64,000 nucleotides of DNA from Streptomyces cyaneogriseus subsp. noncyanogenus (lineage in GTDB: Bacteria; Actinomycetota; Actinomycetes; Streptomycetales; Streptomycetaceae): NCBI RefSeq assembly GCF_000931445.1, contig NZ_CP010849.1:2170001-2234000 (forward strand). The letters are read 5' to 3'. The translations under genes and the position numbers were made by a program. Shown here piece by piece: positions 54,255 through 63,691 of the stretch; position 1 is the first letter of the stretch, and the number at the start of each line of letters is the position of its first letter. The notes below the pieces were generated by a model. The model was not told the origin of the DNA, did not search any database, and saw nothing but the letters and a program-made list of their open reading frames with translations.

Positions 54255-57200
54255 TTGAATACGCCGCCGCAGTACCGCCAGGTACCCGCCCAGGTCGACC
54301 TGCCCGCGCTCGAGCACGCGGTGCTCGACTTCTGGCGCGAGCAGAAGATCTTCGCCAAGAGCCTGGAGCAGTCCCAGGGCCGCCCCGAATGGGTGTTCTA
54401 TGAGGGCCCGCCCACCGCCAACGGCATGCCCGGCGCCCACCACATCGAGGCCCGCGTCTTCAAGGACGTCTTCCCCCGCTTCCGCACCATGCGCGGCTAC
54501 CACGTGGCCCGCAAGGCCGGCTGGGACTGCCACGGCCTGCCGGTGGAGCTGGCGGTCGAGAAGGAGCTGGGCTTCTCCGGCAAGCAGGACATCGAGGCCT
54601 ACGGCATCGCCGAGTTCAACGCCAGGTGCCGCGAGTCGGTGACCCGCCACACCGACGCCTTCGCCGAGCTGACCACCCGCATGGGCTACTGGGTCGACCT
54701 CGACGACGCCTACCGGACCATGGACCCGGAGTACGTCGAGTCGGTCTGGTGGTCGCTGAAGGAGATCTTCAACAAGGGCCTGCTGGTCCAGGACCACCGC
54801 GTCGCCCCCTGGTGCCCCCGCTGCGGCACCGGCCTGTCCGACCACGAGCTGGCCCAGGGCTACGAGACGGTCGTCGACCCCTCCGTCTACGTCCGCTTCC
54901 CGCTGACCTCCGGGCCCCTGGCCGGCGAGGCCGCGCTGCTCGTCTGGACGACCACCCCCTGGACCCTGGTCTCCAACACCGCCGTCGCCGCGCACCCCGA
55001 GGTCACCTACGTCGTCGCCACCGACGGCGAGGAGAAGCTCGTCGTCGCCGAGCCGCTGGTGGCCAAGGCCCTCGGCGAGGGCTGGGAGACCACGGGCCAG
55101 ACCTTCACCGGCGCCGAGATGGAGCGCTGGAGCTACCAGCGCCCGTTCGAGCTGGTCGACTTCCCGGCCGAGGCCCACTTCGTGGTCAACGCCGACTACG
55201 TCACCACCGAGGACGGCACGGGTCTGGTCCACCAGTCCCCCGCCTTCGGTGAGGACGACCTGAGGGTCTGCCGCTCCTACGGCCTGCCGTTGGTGAACCC
55301 GATCCGCCAGGACGGCACCTTCGAGGAGGGCCTCCCCCTGGTCGGCGGCGTCTTCTTCAAGAAGGCCGACGAGAAGCTCACCGAGGACCTCGGCGACCGC
55401 GGGCTGCTCTTCAAGCACCTCGCGTACGAGCACAGCTACCCGCACTGCTGGCGCTGCCACACCGCGCTGCTGTACTACGCCCAGCCGTCCTGGTACATCC
55501 GCACCACGGCGATCAAGGACCGCCTGCTGCAGGAGAACGAGAAGACCAACTGGTTCCCGGACACGGTCAAGCACGGCCGGTTCGGCGACTGGCTGAACAA
55601 CAACATCGACTGGGCGCTGTCCCGCAACCGCTACTGGGGCACCCCCCTGCCGATCTGGCGCTGCGAGGAGGGCCACCTCACCTGCGTCGGCTCCCGCGCC
55701 GAGCTCACCCAGCTCACCGGCACCGACCAGTCCGGCCTCGACCCCCACCGCCCGTACATCGACGACGTCACCTTCCCCTGCACCCACGAGGGCTGCTCCC
55801 TCGAAGCGGTGCGCGTGCCCGAGGTCATCGACGCCTGGTACGACTCGGGCTCGATGCCGTTCGCGCAGTGGGGCTACCCGTACAAGAACAAGGAGCTGTT
55901 CGAGTCCCGCTACCCGGCGCAGTTCATCTCCGAGGCCATCGACCAGACCCGCGGCTGGTTCTACACCCTCATGGCGGTCGGCACCCTCGTCTTCGACAAG
56001 TCGAGCTACGAGAACGTCGTCTGCCTCGGCCACATCCTCGCCGAGGACGGCCGCAAGATGTCCAAGCACCTGGGCAACATCCTCCAGCCGATCCCGCTGA
56101 TGGACCAGCACGGCGCCGACGCCGTCCGCTGGTTCATGGCGGCCGGCGGCTCCCCGTGGGCCGCGCGCCGCGTCGGCCACGGCACCATCCAGGAGGTCGT
56201 CCGCAAGACGCTCCTCACCTACTGGAACACGGTCGCCTTCCAGGCCCTGTACGCCCGCACCTCCGGCTGGGCCCCCTCCGAGGCCGACCCGGCCCCGGCC
56301 GAGCGCCCGCTGCTGGACCGCTGGCTGCTGTCCGAGCTGCACGCGCTGACCGACCAGGTCACCCAGGCCCTGGAGGGTTACGACACCCAGCGCGCCGGCA
56401 AGCTGCTCTCCGCGTTCGTCGACGACCTGTCCAACTGGTACGTGCGCCGCTCCCGCCGCCGGTTCTGGCAGGGCGACAAGGCCGCGCTGCGCACCCTGCA
56501 CGAGGTCGTCGAGACGGTCACCAAGCTGATGGCCCCGCTGACCCCGTTCATCACCGAGCGGGTCTGGCAGGACCTGATCGTGCCGGTCACCCCCGGGGCG
56601 CCGGAGTCGGTCCACCTGTCCTCCTGGCCGGAGGCCGACCTGGACGCCGTCGACCCGGAGCTGTCGCGGCAGATGGTGCTGGTCCGCCGGCTGGTCGAGC
56701 TGGGCCGGGCCACCCGCGCGGAGTCGGGCGTCAAGACCCGCCAGCCGCTGAGGCGGGCGCTGATCGCGGCGGCCGGCTTCGACTCCCTCGACCCCGAACT
56801 GCACACGCAGATCACCGAAGAGCTGAACGTCGAGTCGCTGGCCTCGCTGAGCGAAGTCGGCGGCTCCCTGGTCGACACCACCGCCAAGGCCAACTTCCGC
56901 GCCCTCGGCAAGCGTTTCGGCAAGCGCGTCCAGGACGTGGCGAAGGCGATCGCGCACACGGACGCCGCAGCCCTCTCCCTCGCCCTGCGCGAGGGCACGG
57001 CCTCGGTGGAGGTGGACGGCGAGACGATCACTCTCGCCCCCGACGAGGTGATCATCACCGAGACGCCGCGCGAGGGCTGGTCGGTCGCCTCCGACTCCGG
57101 CGCCACGGTGGCCCTGGACCTGGAGATCACCGAGGAGCTGCGCCGCGCGGGCCTCGCCCGTGACGCGATCCGGCTGATCCAGGAGGCCCGCAAGAACAGC

Positions 57201-57401
57201 GGCCTGGACGTCGCCGACCGCATCGCCCTGCGCTGGACCGCCACGGACGCGGCGACCCTCGCCGCCCTGACCGAGCACTCCGCCCTGATCGCCGACGAGG
57301 TCCTCGCGACCGACTTCGCCCAGGGCGAGGCGGACGACACCTACGGTGAGACCTTCACCGACGAGGGTCTGAGCCTGACGTTCCGCCTGCGCAAGGCGTA
57401 A
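54255..57401 (+). CDS. ileS: Isoleucyl-tRNA synthetase
   Basis: 1048-residue class I synthetase. The HIGH motif appears as PPTANGMPGAHH near residue 50 and the KMSKS motif as DGRKMSKHLGN near residue 600. The editing domain includes WTTTPWTLVSNTAVA, and the last 400 residues hold the anticodon-binding domain with SNWYVRRSRRRFWQG. Length and motif form agree with the eukaryote-like IleS2 type. The start is TTG 54255, 7 bases after GGAGG, unusual but best placed; a weak start fits regulation by the upstream T-box. Confidence 0.96.
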   Translation: MNTPPQYRQVPAQVDLPALEHAVLDFWREQKIFAKSLEQSQGRPEWVFYEGPPTANGMPGAHHIEARVFKDVFPRFRTMRGYHVARKAGWDCHGLPVELAVEKELGFSGKQDIEAYGIAEFNARCRESVTRHTDAFAELTTRMGYWVDLDDAYRTMDPEYVESVWWSLKEIFNKGLLVQDHRVAPWCPRCGTGLSDHELAQGYETVVDPSVYVRFPLTSGPLAGEAALLVWTTTPWTLVSNTAVAAHPEVTYVVATDGEEKLVVAEPLVAKALGEGWETTGQTFTGAEMERWSYQRPFELVDFPAEAHFVVNADYVTTEDGTGLVHQSPAFGEDDLRVCRSYGLPLVNPIRQDGTFEEGLPLVGGVFFKKADEKLTEDLGDRGLLFKHLAYEHSYPHCWRCHTALLYYAQPSWYIRTTAIKDRLLQENEKTNWFPDTVKHGRFGDWLNNNIDWALSRNRYWGTPLPIWRCEEGHLTCVGSRAELTQLTGTDQSGLDPHRPYIDDVTFPCTHEGCSLEAVRVPEVIDAWYDSGSMPFAQWGYPYKNKELFESRYPAQFISEAIDQTRGWFYTLMAVGTLVFDKSSYENVVCLGHILAEDGRKMSKHLGNILQPIPLMDQHGADAVRWFMAAGGSPWAARRVGHGTIQEVVRKTLLTYWNTVAFQALYARTSGWAPSEADPAPAERPLLDRWLLSELHALTDQVTQALEGYDTQRAGKLLSAFVDDLSNWYVRRSRRRFWQGDKAALRTLHEVVETVTKLMAPLTPFITERVWQDLIVPVTPGAPESVHLSSWPEADLDAVDPELSRQMVLVRRLVELGRATRAESGVKTRQPLRRALIAAAGFDSLDPELHTQITEELNVESLASLSEVGGSLVDTTAKANFRALGKRFGKRVQDVAKAIAHTDAAALSLALREGTASVEVDGETITLAPDEVIITETPREGWSVASDSGATVALDLEITEELRRAGLARDAIRLIQEARKNSGLDVADRIALRWTATDAATLAALTEHSALIADEVLATDFAQGEADDTYGETFTDEGLSLTFRLRKA

Positions 57402-57418
57402 GCCCGCACCCCACGGCA

Positions 57419-57459
57419 CGAGGGCCCGGTCCCGCCCGGCAGGCGGGACCGGGCCCTCG
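57419..57459 (+). terminator. Terminator after ileS
   Basis: Perfect 18-bp stem (CGAGGGCCCGGTCCCGCC and its complement) with a 5-base loop CGGCA. Confidence 0.92.
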
Positions 57460-57512
57460 CCTCTCTCCCTCCCCCGTCCACGGGCCGGGCCACGCGGCGG
57501 GACATGGCAAAA

Positions 57513-57550
57513 GGGCGAGGCCCCGGATCCTCGGATCCGGGGCCTCGCCC
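57513..57550 (-). terminator. Terminator after divIVA
   Basis: Perfect 18-bp stem (GGGCGAGGCCCCGGATCC and its complement) with a 2-base loop. On the minus strand it is followed by TTTT, a typical intrinsic terminator for divIVA. Confidence 0.9.
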
Positions 57551-57596
57551 AGTGAACGCTGCCGGCGTCTACGGCGTACTCATGTCACCCGCGCCG

Positions 57597-58739
57597 TCAG
57601 TTGTCGTCCTCGTCGATGAGGAACCCGCGCATCGGCGAGGGCGCCTGGCCCATCGGGGACGGGCCCTGCGGGCGCACCGGCGCCATCGGCTGGGTCATCG
57701 CCGGGGACATCTGCTGCTGTCCGCCGTAGGACGGGCCGGACGAGGAGCCCGGACCGCTGCCCATCGACTGGTTGCCGCCGTAGGACGGGGCGCTCGCGCC
57801 GGCCGGAGCCATGGAAGGCGCCGGGGACGGCGGGAGGGAGGCCGTCGCGGGCGTACGCGGCGGGGCGAGCGAGTCGTCGGCCTGGGTCTCCAGCTGGCGG
57901 AGCTGGGACTCCAGGTACGACTTCAGCCGCGTGCGGTACTCGCGCTCGAAGCCGCGCAGGTCCTCGACCTTGCGCTCCAGCGTGGCGCGAGCGGACTCCA
58001 GGGAGCCCATCGCGACACGGTGCTTCTCCTGCGCGTCCCGCTCCAGGGCGTCGGCCTTGGCACGGGCGTCCCGCTCCAGACCCTCGGCACGGCTGCGCGC
58101 CTCGCCGACGATCTTGTTGGCCTCGGAACGCGCCTCGGCGATCGCCTGGTCGGCGGTCTGCTGGGCCAGCGACAGGACGCGTGCGGCGCTGTCGCCGCCG
58201 GGACCCTGACCCATCGGACCGGGACCGCCCATGGGCCCGCCCATCGGACCGGGACCCATCTGGCCCTGCATCGGACCACCCTGACCCATCGGACCAGGAC
58301 CCTGGCCCATGGGGCCGGGACCCTGCGGGCCACCCTGACCGCCGGGACCGGCGGGGAGCTGCGGGGCACCGCTCGGCAGCTGGGGCGGGCCACCCATGGG
58401 GCCGGGACCACCCATCTGCTGCTGCGGCGGGCCCGATATGCCGGCGGGCACCGGAGCGCCGGGACCTCGCATGCCCTGCTGAGGCATCCCCTGCTGAGGC
58501 ATCCCCTGCTGCTGATCCTGCTGCTGCTCCGGGGGCTTGCGCATGTTCTGCTGGTTCTGCGCGGCGGCCCGCGTGGCCGCGGCCAGCTTGGCGCGCAGGT
58601 CCTCGTTCTCGCGGAGCAGGCGGGTCAGTTCGGCTTCGACCTCGTCGAGGAAGGCATCGACCTCGTCCTCGTCATAGCCTTCTCGGAGGCGGACGGTCGT
58701 GAACTGCTTGTTCCGCACGTCCTCGGGGGTCAACGGCAT
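57597..58739 (-). CDS. divIVA: DivIVA polar-growth protein (Wag31)
   Basis: 380-residue coiled-coil protein that marks hyphal tips and directs cell-wall growth. The N-terminal membrane-binding domain is [45 protein letters not shown] Gln/Gly/Pro/Met-rich linker (about residues 65-185, with repeats like [12 protein letters not shown]) separates it from the second coiled coil (residues 190-285, [34 protein letters not shown]). The tail is disordered and ends FLIDEDDN. The linker explains its length compared with Bacillus DivIVA. Confidence 0.95.
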   Translation of the reverse strand: MPLTPEDVRNKQFTTVRLREGYDEDEVDAFLDEVEAELTRLLRENEDLRAKLAAATRAAAQNQQNMRKPPEQQQDQQQGMPQQGMPQQGMRGPGAPVPAGISGPPQQQMGGPGPMGGPPQLPSGAPQLPAGPGGQGGPQGPGPMGQGPGPMGQGGPMQGQMGPGPMGGPMGGPGPMGQGPGGDSAARVLSLAQQTADQAIAEARSEANKIVGEARSRAEGLERDARAKADALERDAQEKHRVAMGSLESARATLERKVEDLRGFEREYRTRLKSYLESQLRQLETQADDSLAPPRTPATASLPPSPAPSMAPAGASAPSYGGNQSMGSGPGSSSGPSYGGQQQMSPAMTQPMAPVRPQGPSPMGQAPSPMRGFLIDEDDN

Positions 58740-58792
58740 CTCTTCACCTCAACGTAGTCGTCGGCATTCGGCAAGACCGTAGTTCACATCGC

Positions 58793-59077
58793 TCACAGCC
58801 GGCTCACGATCGAGATCAGGATGTAGACGATGATCATCAGTACGAAGAAGGACAGGTCGAGCGCCACGCCCCCGAGACGCAGCGGCGGAATGAACCGCCG
58901 CAGAAGCTTCAGCGGTGGATCGGTGACAGTGTAGGTGGCCTCCAGAACGACCACCATCGCCTTGCCGGGTTGCCACGAGCGGGCGAACTGGAAGACGTAG
59001 TCCATGACCAACCGGAAGATGAGCACGATGAGGAAGCACATCAGCGCGATGTAGACGACATCCAGGACCACGCTCAT
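58793..59077 (-). CDS. YggT-family membrane protein
   Basis: 94-residue protein of the YggT family with two membrane segments (about residues 5-25 and 68-90). The block SWQPGKAMVVVLEATYTVTDPPLKLLRRFIPPLRLGGVALDLSFFVLM is typical, in particular TDPPLKLLRRFIPP. It lies between divIVA and sepF, as in most actinobacteria, and may help at the division site or in osmotic stress, but the role is not proven. Confidence 0.92.
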   Translation of the reverse strand: MSVVLDVVYIALMCFLIVLIFRLVMDYVFQFARSWQPGKAMVVVLEATYTVTDPPLKLLRRFIPPLRLGGVALDLSFFVLMIIVYILISIVSRL

Positions 59078-59138
59078 GACCTGTGCTTCCCTCTCCCCTG
59101 ATCCAACCTCGGATCCTTGCTCTCACCGGTAATGCGTC

Positions 59139-59780
59139 TCAGCTCTGGTTGAAGAACCCGCCCTCTGCGATGCGGGCCTTGTCCTCCGCCGTGACATCGA
59201 CGTTAGCAGGCGACAACAGGAACACCTTCTGCGTCACCCGCTCGATACTGCCGTGAAGGCCGAACACCAGACCGGCCGCGAAGTCGACCAACCGCTTGGC
59301 GTCCGTGTCGTCCATCTCGGTCAGATTCATGATCACCGGGGTGCCCTCACGGAAGTGTTCCCCGATGGTACGGGCCTCGTTGTAGGTCCGCGGGTGAAGC
59401 GTGGTGATCCGGTAAGGCTCTCGTTCCGACACGACCTTGGGCATGATCACCGGTGCGTTCTTCTCCAGGCTCGCGCGTTCTTGTGTGATGGATGCCACGG
59501 GTGCGATCCGGGCGGGTCGCGCGGATTCCGCGGTGAGCGAAGCGGCGCGCGAGACCGGCTCGCGCGGGGCGGGCGGCTGTACGACTCGTACCTCTTCGTC
59601 CCTTTGGGGCTGGTGTGAGCCGTGCGACTGATGTGACGGTTCGTGTCGCCGGTGGTCCCGCTCGGGCTCCGGGTCCAGTTCGGGCTCGAAGTCGTCGTCG
59701 GGGTCGAACCCCCGGCCGTCGTACCCATCGTCCTCCACGAGGCCGAGGTAGACCGCCATCTTGCGCATCGCGCCGGCCAT
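59139..59780 (-). CDS. sepF: SepF cell division protein
   Basis: 213-residue FtsZ partner. The N-terminal amphipathic helix ([20 protein letters not shown]) anchors to membrane, an Asp/Glu/His-rich linker follows, and the SepF domain starts near residue 125 ([60 protein letters not shown]). ATG 59780 has GGAGG upstream. In actinobacteria, which lack FtsA and ZipA, SepF is the main link of FtsZ to the membrane. Confidence 0.94.
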   Translation of the reverse strand: MAGAMRKMAVYLGLVEDDGYDGRGFDPDDDFEPELDPEPERDHRRHEPSHQSHGSHQPQRDEEVRVVQPPAPREPVSRAASLTAESARPARIAPVASITQERASLEKNAPVIMPKVVSEREPYRITTLHPRTYNEARTIGEHFREGTPVIMNLTEMDDTDAKRLVDFAAGLVFGLHGSIERVTQKVFLLSPANVDVTAEDKARIAEGGFFNQS

Positions 59781-59909
59781 GCTCTGAGTCCTCCGCTCTG
59801 TGGTGGATCGGCTGACGACTGCCAAGTGCCCGCGATCCACGTGGTCGTTGCGTCCGTCTTTCGACGGCACTGACCATATTTTCTGCTGTGGTCCGACTTC
59901 TTGGCGACG

Positions 59910-60629
59910 TTACCCGAGCCTAGGGCGGACTCCGAGCACCGCGGTACCGACGCGTACATGTGTCGCTCCGGCGGCCACGGCCTGTTCGAGGTCCGCGCTC
60001 ATCCCTGCGGAGACCATGTTGGCAGCCGGATGGGCCCGGCGCAGGTCGGTCGACAAATCCATGAGCCGCTCGAACGCGGCCCGTTGACGCCCGGCGTATT
60101 CCCCGGTGAGCGGGGCGACGGTCATCAGGCCGTCCAGACGCAGACCAGGCGACCGGGCGACAAGGTCGGCCAACTCTTCGATTCCCCCGGGGGCCACGCC
60201 CCCGCGCTCCCCGCGCCCGCTCTCGCCGGCGTCCAGGGCGACCTGGATGAGGCACCCCACCTCGCGCCCGGCCCGTACGGCCTCCCTGGAGAGAACTGTG
60301 ACGAGCTTGGAACGATCGATCGACTGCACGTGATGCGCGTAACCGACCACGGATCGCACCTTATTGGTCTGCAACTGGCCGACAAAGTGCCAAGTAAGGG
60401 GCAGATCCGCACATGCGGCGGCCTTGGGGGCCGCGTCCTGGTCGCGGTTCTCGGCGACGTGGCGGACGCCGAGCTCGGCGAGGATCCGCACGTCCTCGGC
60501 CGGGTAGGTCTTGGTGACCACGATCAGGGTCACGTCCTCGCGGGGGCGCCCGGCGGCCGCACACGCGGCGGCGATGCGCTCCTCCACCTTCGCCAGGTTT
60601 CCGGCGAGTTCGTCCTTACGGTCCGTCAT
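59910..60629 (-). CDS. YggS-family pyridoxal phosphate homeostasis protein
   Basis: 239-residue PLP-binding protein. The PLP lysine is in LIVVTKTYPAEDVRILAELGVRHVAENRDQDA (Lys near residue 40), and WHFVGQLQTNKV, SIDRSKLV and DGLMTVAPL are further family blocks. It binds PLP without known catalysis and balances B6 and amino acid pools. It starts 6 bases after the pgeF stop. Confidence 0.93.
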   Translation of the reverse strand: MTDRKDELAGNLAKVEERIAAACAAAGRPREDVTLIVVTKTYPAEDVRILAELGVRHVAENRDQDAAPKAAACADLPLTWHFVGQLQTNKVRSVVGYAHHVQSIDRSKLVTVLSREAVRAGREVGCLIQVALDAGESGRGERGGVAPGGIEELADLVARSPGLRLDGLMTVAPLTGEYAGRQRAAFERLMDLSTDLRRAHPAANMVSAGMSADLEQAVAAGATHVRVGTAVLGVRPRLG

Positions 60630-60635
60630 GCCCCA

Positions 60636-61364
60636 TCAGTCCAGCCAGACATAGCCCGCGAGCCGCCCGGTGGTGCGGTCGCGGCGGTACGAGAAGTGGT
60701 CGTGCGACTCCAGCGTGCACACCCGCGACCGCGCGCGGTCGTGCACCCCGAGGCGCTGAAGCTGTGCGTGCACTCCGGCGCTCACATCGAGCGCCGGAGT
60801 GCCCCAGCTCGTCTCGGCGTACGCCGCCGGCTCGACGGCGGCCACCTCGGCGCGCATCGCCTCCGGCACCTCGTAGCACCGCCCGCACACGGCGGGTCCG
60901 GTGCGGGCGACGATCCGGGAGGGGTCGGCACCGAGTCCGGTCATGGCCCGGACGGCGGCCGGGACCACCCCGGCGACCATCCCGGGCCGCCCCGCGTGGG
61001 CCGCGGCGGCGACCCCCGCGACGGGGTCGGCGAGCAGGACGGGCACGCAGTCGGCGGTGAGGACGGCGAGGGCCAGCCCCCGCTCGGCGGTGACGATCGC
61101 GTCCACCCGCGGCGCCGGGTCCTCGCCCCAGGGGCCGTCCACCACGGCGACGTCGGCGCCGTGCACCTGGTTCATCCAGACCACGCGGGCCGGGTCGACG
61201 CCGAGGGTCTTGGCGGCCAGTTCGCGGTTGGCGGTCACGGCGGCGGGGTCGTCGCCGACCGCGCCGCCGAGATTGAGCTCCTCGTACGGAACGGCGCTCA
61301 CCCCGCCCCACCGGTCGGTGAAGGCGAAGTGCGCGCCGTTCACGGTGTCGCGCTGTCCTATCAC
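60636..61364 (-). CDS. pgeF: Laccase-domain peptidoglycan editing factor (YfiH/PgeF)
   Basis: 242-residue cytoplasmic protein of the multicopper-domain family. The metal-binding blocks are [53 protein letters not shown] and [17 protein letters not shown] (His, Cys, His ligands). In E. coli it removes L-Ser misincorporated in peptidoglycan precursors; other family members act on purine nucleosides. The GTG overlaps the ftsZ stop by 4 bases. Confidence 0.92.
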   Translation of the reverse strand: MIGQRDTVNGAHFAFTDRWGGVSAVPYEELNLGGAVGDDPAAVTANRELAAKTLGVDPARVVWMNQVHGADVAVVDGPWGEDPAPRVDAIVTAERGLALAVLTADCVPVLLADPVAGVAAAAHAGRPGMVAGVVPAAVRAMTGLGADPSRIVARTGPAVCGRCYEVPEAMRAEVAAVEPAAYAETSWGTPALDVSAGVHAQLQRLGVHDRARSRVCTLESHDHFSYRRDRTTGRLAGYVWLD

Positions 61365-62581
61365 TTGAGGAAGTCCGGCACGTCCAGTTCCTCGGCCGCG
61401 CTGTCCGTGTAGGTCCGCGACGACGGGACCGGGGGCGGCGGGGCGACCGGCGGCAGCTCGGTCACCGGCTCGGGGGCGGCCGGCTCCGGCTCCTCCTTCG
61501 GCTTCACACTGCCGAGCGAACCGAAGGAGGGGCGGCTCTCGGACTGCCGGGCCGGTGCGGGCTCCTCGCGCTTGGGCGCCGAGGAGGCCGGGGCCGAGGC
61601 CGAACCGAGGACGTTGTCCCGGCGGGCGGGCGGCTGGCCGCCGTCGAACCCGGCGGCGATCACGGTGACCCGCACCTCGTCGCCGAGGGCGTCGTCGATG
61701 ACCGCGCCGAAGATGATGTTGGCCTCGGGGTGGGCGGCCTCGCTGACGAGCTGGGCGGCCTCGTTGATCTCGAACAGGCCGAGGTCGGAGCCACCGGAGA
61801 TGGAGAGCAGCACCCCGCGGGCGCCGTCGATGGACGCCTCCAGCAGCGGGGAGGAGATCGCCATCTCGGCGGCGGCCACCGCGCGGTCGTCGCCGCGCGC
61901 GGAGCCGATGCCCATGAGGGCGGAACCGGCCTCGGACATGACCGACTTCACGTCGGCGAAGTCCAGGTTGATCAGGCCGGGAGTGGTGATGAGGTCGGTG
62001 ATGCCCTGCACACCGGACAGCAGCACCTGGTCGGCGGACTTGAACGCGTCGAGCACGCTGACCTGGCGGTCCGAGATGGACAGCAGCCGGTCGTTGGGGA
62101 TGACGATGAGGGTGTCGACCTCTTCACGGAGCTCGGCGATGCCGTCCTCGGCCTGGTTCGCGCGGCGCCGCCCCTCGAAGGTGAACGGGCGCGTGACCAC
62201 ACCGATGGTGAGGGCACCGAGCGAGCGGGCGATGTTGGCCACGACGGGCGCGCCGCCGGTGCCGGTGCCGCCGCCTTCACCGGCTGTCACGAAGACCATG
62301 TCGGCCCCCTTGAGGACCTCCTCGATCTCCTCGCGGTGGTCCTCGGCGGCCTTGCGGCCGACGGCCGGGTTGGCTCCGGCGCCGAGTCCGCGGGTGAGTT
62401 CACGGCCGACGTCCAGCTTGACGTCGGCGTCGCTCATCAACAGAGCTTGCGCGTCGGTGTTGATGGCGATGAACTCGACGCCCTTGAGACCGACCTCGAT
62501 CATCCGGTTGATGGCATTGACACCACCGCCGCCGACACCGATGACTTTGATGACTGCGAGGTAGTTCTGCGGTGCTGCCAC
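61361..62581 (-). CDS. ftsZ: Cell division GTPase FtsZ
   Basis: 406-residue tubulin homolog that builds the division ring. The GTP-binding loops are [15 protein letters not shown] (residues 14-28) and [17 protein letters not shown] (residues 98-114), and the T7 loop is [22 protein letters not shown]. The C-terminal linker (residues 320-390) is Pro/Ser-rich and the conserved end peptide is [13 protein letters not shown] start. Its stop overlaps pgeF. A 290-base upstream region holds a long palindrome and possible WhiA sites. Confidence 0.98.
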   Translation of the reverse strand: MAAPQNYLAVIKVIGVGGGGVNAINRMIEVGLKGVEFIAINTDAQALLMSDADVKLDVGRELTRGLGAGANPAVGRKAAEDHREEIEEVLKGADMVFVTAGEGGGTGTGGAPVVANIARSLGALTIGVVTRPFTFEGRRRANQAEDGIAELREEVDTLIVIPNDRLLSISDRQVSVLDAFKSADQVLLSGVQGITDLITTPGLINLDFADVKSVMSEAGSALMGIGSARGDDRAVAAAEMAISSPLLEASIDGARGVLLSISGGSDLGLFEINEAAQLVSEAAHPEANIIFGAVIDDALGDEVRVTVIAAGFDGGQPPARRDNVLGSASAPASSAPKREEPAPARQSESRPSFGSLGSVKPKEEPEPAAPEPVTELPPVAPPPPVPSSRTYTDSAAEELDVPDFLK

Positions 62582-62690
62582 GTCGAAGGCCTCTCGCCTC
62601 GAGTTACGTGTCGCCGGATCACCGGGACGCGTTGCGCCCCCCGCGACCCGACGACTGATGCCGAATGGGACGGTCCGTTTCGCCGACCCG

Positions 62691-62715
62691 AACCCTAAAC
62701 CTTAAGTTTAGGGTT
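62691..62715. promoter_or_regulatory. Perfect palindrome upstream of ftsZ
   Basis: 10-bp inverted repeat AACCCTAAAC / GTTTAGGGTT with a 5-base spacer CTTAA, about 110 bases before the ftsZ start in the ftsQ-ftsZ gap. It is AT-rich for this genome and could be an operator, a terminator for ftsQ or part of a sporulation-specific promoter. Confidence 0.6.
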
Positions 62716-62721
62716 ACCAGT

Positions 62722-62755
62722 GTGTCTGTTCCCTGGACTCTTCTGAACAGGACAC
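62722..62755. promoter_or_regulatory. Possible WhiA sites upstream of ftsZ
   Basis: GTGTC at 62722-62726 and GACAC at 62751-62755 match the short GACAC core bound by WhiA, which controls ftsZ in Streptomyces. The core is only five bases, so chance matches are likely; the location supports it. Confidence 0.4.
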
Positions 62756-62871
62756 TAAGTCGACAAGTGGCGCGCGTTCAACGAACACGCCGAACCTCCC
62801 GTTTTTCTTTTCACCCTATGTGATCAGCCGTAGCGGTGCCCACCCAGGGTGCTGGCCTGCGCCGATGCGCG

Positions 62872-63666
62872 TCAACTCCCCGCTGACGCCGGGGCCGTGG
62901 GGACGCTCACGTCGAAGTGCCGCGCGCCGGGCTCGGCTTTCATCAGCGCGGTCAGCGCACGGGCCTTGGCCTCGCTCTTCTCGCCGCTCCCCCAGGCGAC
63001 GGTCCGGCCGCCGCGCAACTCCAGCGAGATGTCGTCGTACGAACGGACCTTGACGACCCGTGTGTCCCGGGCGACCGCGGCCGGAATGCGGCCGGCGACC
63101 CGCACCGCCTCGCGCACCAGCCGGTCCTCGCCGAAGCGGCGCAGGCTGGCCGCGGACGAACCCCGGCGGGAGAGCGCCAATTCCAGCAGGGGCACATCTT
63201 TCGGGGCATGGGAGACCATGGCGAATCGGACGCCCTCATCGTCCACTTCGATGAAGTTCCGGCCTTTTTGCACCAGAAGTACCGGAGTACGTTCTGTCAC
63301 TTTCAGCTCGATTCCGTCCGGCCAGGATCGGATCACGTCGACCGTGTCGATTCGGGGTGTCTTGCTCAGCAAACGGCCCTCGATCGCCTCGGTGTCGACG
63401 GAGACCAGCGGCTCCCCCACCGGCACGTCGGCGGCCTCGCGTACCTGATCCGGCGTCAGGACACGGGTGCCGGAGACCGAGACCTCGTGCACCCGCAGCC
63501 AGTCGGAGCCGTACACGAGCCAGCCGGCCACGAGGGCGGCGACGAGCGAAGCGGCGGCCAGAACGACGATCGTACGAAGGCGGGGGGCCTTCGGACGCCG
63601 TACGCGCGGCGGGCCGGACGACCCCTGCTGGCGTTCACCGCGTGCGGCGGTGGTCGTTCCGGCCAC
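62872..63666 (-). CDS. ftsQ: Cell division protein FtsQ
   Basis: 264-residue bitopic membrane protein of the divisome. A basic cytoplasmic N-terminus (residues 1-30) is followed by one membrane segment (TIVVLAAASLVAALVAGWLVY, about residues 32-52), the POTRA domain (LRVHEVSVSGTRVLTPDQVREAADVPVGEPLVSVD) and the beta domain (VLLVQKGRNFIEVDDEGVRFAM). GTG 63666. It lies 25 bases after murG in the usual dcw order and ends 290 bases before ftsZ. Confidence 0.95.
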   Translation of the reverse strand: MAGTTTAARGERQQGSSGPPRVRRPKAPRLRTIVVLAAASLVAALVAGWLVYGSDWLRVHEVSVSGTRVLTPDQVREAADVPVGEPLVSVDTEAIEGRLLSKTPRIDTVDVIRSWPDGIELKVTERTPVLLVQKGRNFIEVDDEGVRFAMVSHAPKDVPLLELALSRRGSSAASLRRFGEDRLVREAVRVAGRIPAAVARDTRVVKVRSYDDISLELRGGRTVAWGSGEKSEAKARALTALMKAEPGARHFDVSVPTAPASAGS

Positions 63667-63691
63667 GCTCCCTGCCTTCCGTCATCCGTGC

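Noticed and set aside
53661..57419. 1252-codon open frame on the minus strand opposite ileS
   Set aside because: Shadow frame produced by GC-biased codons; its sequence is Gly/Ala/Arg/Val-rich with no domain, and ileS on the other strand is unambiguous. The same holds for long frames at 2575-4938 and 37459-41229 (minus) and the part of the 37728-42923 plus frame upstream of 41574.
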